Of a DNA stretch of 64,000 nt, positions 59,651 through 64,000 are shown one piece after another (position 1 is the stretch's first letter; each line of letters opens with the position of its first letter). The notes beneath the pieces are model-generated. The model worked only from the letters and a program-made list of their open reading frames with translations, ran no database searches and was not told the origin of the DNA. The translations under genes and the position numbers were made by a program. This stretch comes from DATJPD01 sp035506575 (GTDB lineage Bacteria > Pseudomonadota > Alphaproteobacteria > CACIAM-22H2), in NCBI GenBank assembly GCA_035506575.1, contig DATJPD010000083.1, forward strand, positions 1 to 64,000. The letters are read 5' to 3'.

Positions 59651-60617
59651 AGGCCTTGCGGATCAGCTCCGCCACGTGGTCGGCAGCACGGATCGGCGGA
59701 TATCGCTCCGGTTCGCCCGCCCTGCGGCAATTCGGCAGGCACGCGACCACGTGGTCCGGATTGCCGTTGAAATGGAAGGCGACCGAGTAACGCTCGCGGC
59801 CCGACATGTTGACCACGCGGTGCATGGTCGAGCGGTAGGTGTCGTTGGTCCAGCGCGCGACCAAGTCGCCGAGGTTGACCACGAACGTGCCGGGCAGGGG
59901 AGGCGCGTGAATCCACCCGTGCCGTTCGCTCCACACCTGCAGGCCGCCGGACTCGTCCTGCAGTAGGACGGTGAGGCCGCCGAAATCCGTATGCGCGCCC
60001 GCACCCTTCTCCTCGGGCAAAGCCTGCGCCGGCTGCGGCGGATAGTGGAAGACGCGCATGATCAGGTCGGGCTCGCGGCAGAACCCGGCGAAATGGGCCT
60101 CGTCGAGCTTGAGGGACAGCGCCAGCCCGCGCCAGAGCCGGAGCTGCAGATCGAGCACGGCACGGAAATAGGCTTGCAGGGTGTCGCGGAACGCCGGAAG
60201 GGCCGCCGGCCACTGGGCCCCAGGGTCCGGATTGGGGCCGTCGGGATCCACGGCATCCTCCCGCCACCGCACGGCGCCGACGAAGAACGCCTCCTTGACG
60301 TCGGGAGGTGCGCCCGGCTGCAGGGTCTGCTGGCGCAACGGCTGATAACCGCGCGCCATCGACGTCTTGGCCTTGGCGATCGCCATCTTCTCCGCGAGCG
60401 GCAGGGCGAAGAACCGCTCGGCCTCGCGGAAGATGTCGTGCGTGAGATGGGCGGGCACGCCGTGATGGCTCACGTAGAAGAAGCCCTTGTCCAGGCACGC
60501 CGCGCGCAGCTGGCGGCCGACCGCCAGCCGGTCTGCGTGCCGGGGCGAGCCCAGGCCGGACACGTCGATGACCGGCAGGGTTTCGGTCGGCAAGGACGTG
60601 GCGGTCAGAGCTGACAT
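59643..60617 (-). CDS. 2OG-Fe(II) oxygenase (isopenicillin N synthase family)
   Basis: This 324-residue non-haem iron dioxygenase has N-terminal DIOX_N region LPVIDVSGL and the double-stranded beta-helix with iron ligands His and Asp of GAHTDFGGLTVL and the distal His of YRSTMHRVV; RYSVAFHFNGN contains the R-x-S that binds 2-oxoglutarate. Substrate unknown; the family includes enzymes modifying amino acids, amines and hormones. It is upstream of ppc in the same orientation, probably co-transcribed. Confidence 0.88.
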   Translation of the reverse strand: MSALTATSLPTETLPVIDVSGLGSPRHADRLAVGRQLRAACLDKGFFYVSHHGVPAHLTHDIFREAERFFALPLAEKMAIAKAKTSMARGYQPLRQQTLQPGAPPDVKEAFFVGAVRWREDAVDPDGPNPDPGAQWPAALPAFRDTLQAYFRAVLDLQLRLWRGLALSLKLDEAHFAGFCREPDLIMRVFHYPPQPAQALPEEKGAGAHTDFGGLTVLLQDESGGLQVWSERHGWIHAPPLPGTFVVNLGDLVARWTNDTYRSTMHRVVNMSGRERYSVAFHFNGNPDHVVACLPNCRRAGEPERYPPIRAADHVAELIRKAYG

Positions 60618-60673
60618 GCGTCATCCGCGGCAGGAAGTCGGCGATCAGCGTGCCACAGCCCCAGGGGAGGTGG

Positions 60674-61588
60674 TCAAGGACGATGGTGCTGGTGCCAGTG
60701 GCGCGCCACCTCGAGGCGGCTTACGATCCAGACGCGGTCGAGCTGCGACACATAGTCGAGGAAGCGCTCGATACCCTGGCTGCGCGCCGGATGGCCGGAG
60801 AGCCGGTTGTGCAGGCTCACGGTCATGAATTTCGGATGCTCCTCGCCCTCGCGATAGAGCACGTCGAACGCGTCCTTGAGATAAGTGAAGAACTCGCCCG
60901 CGGTGCTGATCCAGCCGCGCGCGAAGCGGTTGTCGTTGTGGCTGAACGTGTGGGGCACGACAAGATGCGGCTTGCCGCCGACGTCGACCCAGTAGGGCAG
61001 GTCGTCGGCGTAGGAGTTGCTGTCGTAGAGAAATCCACCTTCTTCCACGAGCAGCCGCCGCGTGTTGACGCCCGGCGAATAGCGGCAATACCAGCCGAGC
61101 GGCCGCTGGCCGATTGAGGCCGTGAGGGAGGCGATGGCCTTCTTGATCTCCTCGCGCTCCTGCGCCTCGGTGAGCTCGTAATGCTTGGTGAAGCGGTAGC
61201 CGTGCGAGACCACGTCCCAGCCGGCCTCGCGGATCGCGGCCGCGGCTTCGGGATTGCGCTCCAACGACAGGGCGCACCCGTAGACCGTGAGCGGCAGCTT
61301 GCGGCGGCGGAACATGTTGTAGATCCGCCAGAACCCGGCGCGGCTGCCGTACTCGAACATGCTTTCGGCGGCGAGGTCGCGCGCCTTCATGCCCTGGTCG
61401 GCACCGCCCGCATCGGTCAGGGTGCCCTCGGAGACCGGATCGCCGTCCGGCACGTTGATCTCGGCGCCTTCCTCGTAGTTGGCGATCACGTTGAGGGCGA
61501 TGCGGGCACCACCCGGCCATTTCGGGTCGGGCGGTTTGCGGCCGTAACCGACGAAGTCGCGCGCGAGGTCCTTCTGCATACGGCTCAT
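60674..61588 (-). CDS. Polysaccharide deacetylase family (PuuE/allantoinase-like)
   Basis: This 304-residue NodB-like protein begins with the PuuE-type opening DFVGYGRKPPDPKWPGGARIALNVIANYEEGAE. Catalytic and metal residues are expected in FEYGSRAGFWR, VVSHGYRFTKHYEL and SLHNRLSGHPARS. This branch contains metal-independent allantoinases and other amide hydrolases, so an amide rather than chitin-type substrate is likely. Its ATG overlaps the stop of the alpha/beta hydrolase gene (ATGA), so the two act together. Confidence 0.85.
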   Translation of the reverse strand: MSRMQKDLARDFVGYGRKPPDPKWPGGARIALNVIANYEEGAEINVPDGDPVSEGTLTDAGGADQGMKARDLAAESMFEYGSRAGFWRIYNMFRRRKLPLTVYGCALSLERNPEAAAAIREAGWDVVSHGYRFTKHYELTEAQEREEIKKAIASLTASIGQRPLGWYCRYSPGVNTRRLLVEEGGFLYDSNSYADDLPYWVDVGGKPHLVVPHTFSHNDNRFARGWISTAGEFFTYLKDAFDVLYREGEEHPKFMTVSLHNRLSGHPARSQGIERFLDYVSQLDRVWIVSRLEVARHWHQHHRP

Positions 61589-62466
61589 CCCAGACGCATG
61601 TGCTGCAGCACGGCAGTCGCCAGCGGCGAGTGCGGATCGGTCATGGTGTCGATGCCCTCGAAGTGGTTGCATCCGGCCAGGACCATGAGCCGCGCGGGCA
61701 GGCGGCGCTCCTGGAGTGCCGCCGCGAAGCTCTCGCCGTGCCGCTTGAACTCCGGGCTCTCCTTGTCGCCATAGGCGACGAGGATCGGGCAGCGCACCCG
61801 GTCGAGATGGCGGATGGCGCTGAGCGCGTCTTCCTCGGCCGTACTGAGCTTCACGTAATTGCCGCGCGCGCTCAGCAGCACCGCCCGCAAATCGTACATG
61901 CCGCTGACGCAGGTGCCGCTCTTCAGCACGTCTTCGGGAAGTCCCTGGTGCCGCCAGTCGGTCGTCAGCAGCACGCTCGCGAGGTGCCCGCCCGACGAAT
62001 GCCCGATGACGTGGATCTGCTGTGGGCTGCCGCCGAAGCTCGCGGCGTTGCCGAAGAGCCATGCGACAGCGCGGCGGAGCTGATCCACGATATGCGGCAG
62101 CGTGATCTTGCCTGGCGTCGGCGTCAGGGCCGAGAAGCGCGCGGCGACAAAATGGGCACCGGCCCCGGTGATGGTCTCGGCAAAGGAGATGAACGTATCG
62201 GGCGGCTGGGCCAGCCAGCGACCGCCGTGAATGAACATGACGACGGGCGCATTTTTGCGGGTCGTCGGCAGGATTTCGAGGGTTTCGTCCGGTGACGGAC
62301 CGTAGCTTCGGTCGAAATGCGGGTTGCGCGCGCGGACTTCGGTGCACAGCTTCACGCGGCGCTGTCGCATCTCCTCGAAGTTCGGCGCCCACCGCAGCTG
62401 CTCATAGGCGTTGTCGAGCTCCTCCTGGGTGTAATCGAGGAAAACCTTCTCGGCCGTCGTCGTCAT
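61585..62466 (-). CDS. Alpha/beta hydrolase (kynurenine formamidase-like)
   Basis: This 293-residue esterase/amidase has the oxyanion motif HGGRW and nucleophile elbow GHSSGGH, with the His near GCNHFEGID. HGGxW marks the kynurenine formamidase and carboxylesterase branch. It pairs with the PuuE-like gene (4-bp overlap), suggesting stepwise hydrolysis of an amide or N-formyl compound. ATG 62466 is preferred over upstream starts, which would add 21 residues lacking family similarity. Confidence 0.83.
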   Translation of the reverse strand: MTTTAEKVFLDYTQEELDNAYEQLRWAPNFEEMRQRRVKLCTEVRARNPHFDRSYGPSPDETLEILPTTRKNAPVVMFIHGGRWLAQPPDTFISFAETITGAGAHFVAARFSALTPTPGKITLPHIVDQLRRAVAWLFGNAASFGGSPQQIHVIGHSSGGHLASVLLTTDWRHQGLPEDVLKSGTCVSGMYDLRAVLLSARGNYVKLSTAEEDALSAIRHLDRVRCPILVAYGDKESPEFKRHGESFAAALQERRLPARLMVLAGCNHFEGIDTMTDPHSPLATAVLQHMRLG

Positions 62467-62637
62467 GTGCCCCAGCCCTCTTGTACCCCGTGCTCTCGTG
62501 GGGGGCAGTATACATCGCCGGTCGGCCAAGTCCGCATCCTCGACGTCGCGAGGTGCTGCACTGGAAATCCGGTCAATAGCGGCTGGCGCGCGAGGTCAGC
62601 GCCGCGGCGGCCGCAGCCGAGAGGGTCTAAAGACCGC

Positions 62638-62883
62638 TCACCGCTCGAGATAGGGACCTTCGCCGGCCTCGATGATGGCGGGCGCGTCAGCCGCGAACTC
62701 GGCGCTTTCCTCGATCAGCTCGAAGGTCCTGTAGCGCGATCCTTCCGGGTCCCGTTTGATGAGGGCGATGGCGCTGTCGAGGTTCGCGGCGCGCACGGTG
62801 AAATGTTCGATCTTCCCGTCGGTGGGCGCAGGCCCGCCATAAGCTTCGATGAGATACAGCCGCATCGGCACTTTGTCGTCCAT
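62638..62883 (-). CDS. Small soluble protein of unknown function
   Basis: This 81-residue protein has MRLYLIEAYGGPAPTDGKIEHF and LDSAIALIKRDPEGSRYRTF, suggesting a small beta-alpha-beta fold with an acidic C-terminus (ADAPAIIEAGEGPYLER). ATG 62883 is exactly 41.5 nt from the centre of an FNR box, with TACACA at the -10 position, so it is chosen over longer frames. No Shine-Dalgarno sequence; a leaderless mRNA is predicted. Family not recognised. Confidence 0.65.
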   Translation of the reverse strand: MDDKVPMRLYLIEAYGGPAPTDGKIEHFTVRAANLDSAIALIKRDPEGSRYRTFELIEESAEFAADAPAIIEAGEGPYLER

Positions 62884-62917
62884 CGCGCCTGTGTAGCGCG
62901 TGGGAATGCGTACGGCT

Positions 62918-62931
62918 TTGACCGAGATCAA
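62918..62931 (-). promoter_or_regulatory. FNR/FixK box (TTGAC-CGAG-ATCAA)
   Basis: The centre at 62924.5 is 41.5 nt upstream of ATG 62883 on the minus strand. No plus-strand gene follows. Confidence 0.75.
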
Positions 62932-62975
62932 TCCGATCGCGCGGTTCGGCACGGATATGTGCCTTTTTTGAGCAA

Positions 62976-62987
62976 CTACGATCGTAG
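62976..62987. promoter_or_regulatory. 12-bp perfect palindrome CTACGATCGTAG
   Basis: It lies just past the stop of the 62993 micro-protein gene and 45 bp from the FNR box of the next gene. It is flanked by a T6 run at 62963-62969 region. It could be an operator or a weak terminator; it does not resemble the FNR boxes. Confidence 0.3.
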
Positions 62988-62992
62988 GAGAT

Positions 62993-63163
62993 CTAGTGGG
63001 GCCGCTCGCCCCGTGTGGCGCTGTCCGCCAGGCGATCGTATTCCTCGGCCGCCATCGCCAGGGCTTCACGAACCGATGGTGCTGTCTCCCGGCGTGCGGC
63101 AATTTCGCGCAGGCGCTGCGCTTTGGCGCGATAGTCTTCTGCCGCCGCTGCATTGCTTGCCAT
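62993..63163 (-). CDS. Helical micro-protein (family member G)
   Basis: This 56-residue protein has EDYRAKAQRLREIAARRE followed by REALAMAAEEYDRLADSA, matching the shared pattern (Y-R-x-x-A-x-R-L-R ... A-x-E-Y-x-x-L-A) and closest to member A at 4029. ATG 63163 has AAGG upstream. It is followed by the FNR-boxed 62638 gene but has no box of its own. Function unknown. Confidence 0.62.
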   Translation of the reverse strand: MASNAAAAEDYRAKAQRLREIAARRETAPSVREALAMAAEEYDRLADSATRGERPH

Positions 63164-63348
63164 ATGACCTTGTCTACTCCCCACCGGATGCGCTGTGCCG
63201 CGCACCCGCTCCTATCCACGATGATGGCGGATGGTGGTAAAGATTTTTCTTATTTTTGACGAAACAGCGCGCGATGTCGCGCGCGTTGTGCAAACGTTTG
63301 TTCGATGCCGGCGTGCGTAAGTTCAGCGTAAGCATCACGACGATCGAG

Positions 63349-63362
63349 TTGATTCAGATCAC
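63349..63362. promoter_or_regulatory. Degenerate FNR/FixK box (TTGAT-TCAG-ATCAC)
   Basis: One mismatch in the last base. Predicted transcripts would begin near 63397 (plus) or 63314 (minus), where no gene is recognised. If functional it may drive a non-coding RNA. Confidence 0.4.
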
Positions 63363-63440
63363 GAACGCGCGTGCGCGGGCAAGGTAGCACGTAGCTGTTA
63401 CGAGCGCCGGTGTGGGTGCGCGGTTGAGGGCGAGCAAAAA

Positions 63441-63474
63441 AAGCCCGCTTTGGCGTATGCGCCAAAGCGGGCTT
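63441..63474 (-). terminator. Strong intrinsic terminator (minus strand)
   Basis: A 15-bp perfect stem (AAGCCCGCTTTGGCG and its complement, loop TATG) is followed on the minus strand by a U run (from A residues at 63436-63442). It should end the transcript of the FixK-like gene at the right edge. Confidence 0.8.
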
Positions 63475-63591
63475 GAGGTCTCCGCCGCGTGCGTTTTCGC
63501 GCGGCAGACAGGGAGGTTGGCAGGGCTACGACGCCGCCCTGCCAGGGGCGAACCGGCGGTCCAGAGGTCCGTTGCGACGGGGCACCGGTCC

Positions 63592-63620
63592 TTTGTCCGA
63601 GTCTGTTTTGTCCGAATCTG
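63592..63620. repeat. Tandem direct repeat TTTGTCCGARTCTG
   Basis: Two 14-bp copies (63592-63605 and 63607-63620) differ at one base and repeat with a 15-bp period. They lie in the 3' region between a small gene and its terminator. Meaning unknown. Confidence 0.5.
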
Positions 63621-63776
63621 TCCGGGCCGGCTCGGTCCCGAGCCAAAGCCAAGTTCGCACTGATCAGCTGTCAGCCGGACGTGATCGAAACCGTGTCGCT
63701 CGACGGCGAATCCAATCGCCGCGTGGAACTGCCTGTTACTTAGGCCCGGCCGTGCCTGATTCAAGACTCCTGCGGA

Positions 63777-63875
63777 TCAGAAGAGCCAGGGCGGGGCCCA
63801 TCCCGATACGGTGAGAGCCAGGCTGGCGAGCACGGCCCAGCCAAGCGTGGCAGCGATCTTGAAAAAAGCGACCAT
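63777..63875 (-). CDS. Possible 32-residue membrane peptide
   Basis: MVAFFKIAATLGWAVLASLA... is one hydrophobic helix with a Trp/Pro-rich end. GAGAGG lies upstream, and the gene starts 15 nt after the stop of the FixK-like gene, so it would be translated from that operon. No homologue recognised; it may be a small membrane peptide or chance. Confidence 0.4.
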   Translation of the reverse strand: MVAFFKIAATLGWAVLASLALTVSGWAPPWLF

Positions 63876-63890
63876 GATCGTGCGCGCCTC

Positions 63891-64000
63891 TCAAGCCTCG
63901 CCAGCATTGCAGGCGGACAGGTCTTCGAGGGCATCGCGCTTGAGGATCACGATGCGGTGCGCATCCGGGGTATCGATGATGCCCAAGGACCGCAGGCGCG
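63891..64000 (-). CDS. Second FixK-type regulator (C-terminal 35 residues only)
   Basis: The visible C-terminus (IIDTPDAHRIVILKRDALEDLS...AGEA) is nearly identical to the end of the 38389-39120 regulator, differing mainly in the last residues (SACNAGEA versus STDEAGEA). The rest, including the recognition helix, is outside the window. It shows that the organism has at least two closely related FixK-like proteins that probably read the same boxes. Confidence 0.8.
   Translation of the reverse strand, partial: RLRSLGIIDTPDAHRIVILKRDALEDLSACNAGEA

Larger units (their letters stand above)
63164..63776. other. Intergenic stretch with regulatory-looking elements
   Basis: No convincing protein gene was found on either strand. 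It contains an AT-rich segment (63238-63260), the hairpin GCGCGCGA/TCGCGCGC near 63277-63294, the palindrome CAAACGTTTG at 63291-63300, a degenerate FNR box, a strong terminator stem and a 15-bp tandem repeat. Open frames here are GC-biased shadows that run through the terminator. Confidence 0.5.

Noticed and set aside
63250..63764. Protein-coding frames in the right-hand intergenic region
   Set aside because: All candidate frames cross the strong terminator stem at 63441-63474, lack ribosome-binding sites and have no recognisable sequence.

Overview
The window is chromosomal DNA of an alphaproteobacterium. Evidence: very high G+C throughout, a cysteine-free FixK-type regulator, an intracellular PHA depolymerase and a phasin, an orphan GroEL, an HPF/cold-shock fusion, and Bug/TctC and SsuA-type binding proteins. 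Order-level placement (Rhodospirillales or Hyphomicrobiales) cannot be made from sequence alone. No rRNA, tRNA, transposase, phage gene or CRISPR array was recognised, so this looks like native chromosome. Layout: 1-6.1 kb holds a partial secreted protein, an SbmA/BacA-like ABC exporter, an MFS carrier, two small proteins, a stand-alone response regulator and a GST. 6.2-16.8 kb holds phaZ followed by five transglutaminase / circularly permuted ATP-grasp / alpha-E genes, a predicted but functionally unknown peptide-modification system. 16.8-26.3 kb holds an operon of lipoprotein, phasin, helical micro-protein and cytochrome c, divergent from a Crp-like regulator, then Hsp20, a nitroreductase, two L,D-transpeptidases, a second alanine-zipper lipoprotein and an orphan groEL. 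26.3-39.2 kb holds a Usp / Lon-like protease pair, a DUF882 / YcbB-like L,D-transpeptidase pair, malic enzyme - PolX - PncB, a micro-protein pair, HPF-CSD and the FixK-like regulator. 39.2-52 kb holds a five-gene operon (PDH E1alpha, E1beta, E2, amino-acid dehydrogenase, cyclic-2,3-DPG-synthase-like GTPase) divergent from an archaeal-type AdoMet synthetase, then a pentapeptide-repeat protein, a MacAB-like exporter and a diguanylate cyclase. 52-62.5 kb is a more ordinary metabolic stretch (binding proteins, small membrane proteins, a cytochrome, PEP carboxylase, a 2OG-Fe oxygenase, a polysaccharide deacetylase and an alpha/beta hydrolase). 62.6-64 kb returns to small proteins and ends inside a second FixK-like gene. 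The unifying feature is a dense set of FNR/FixK boxes (TTGAY-N4-RTCAA): 15 good sites and two degenerate ones. At eight promoters the box centre lies 41.5-43.5 nt from the start codon. This is the class II activator position, so the mRNAs should be leaderless or nearly so, and the spacing also decides several start codons. The genes behind these boxes (chaperones, Lon-like protease, Usp, ribosome hibernation factor, L,D-transpeptidases, malic enzyme, PDH, NAD salvage, AdoMet synthesis, exporters, phasin, micro-proteins) read as a low-oxygen or dormancy survival regulon controlled by the FixK-like proteins encoded at 38.4-39.1 kb and at the right edge. A family of 56-134-residue helical micro-proteins recurs through the same region and includes a gene fusion of two otherwise separate, translationally coupled members.
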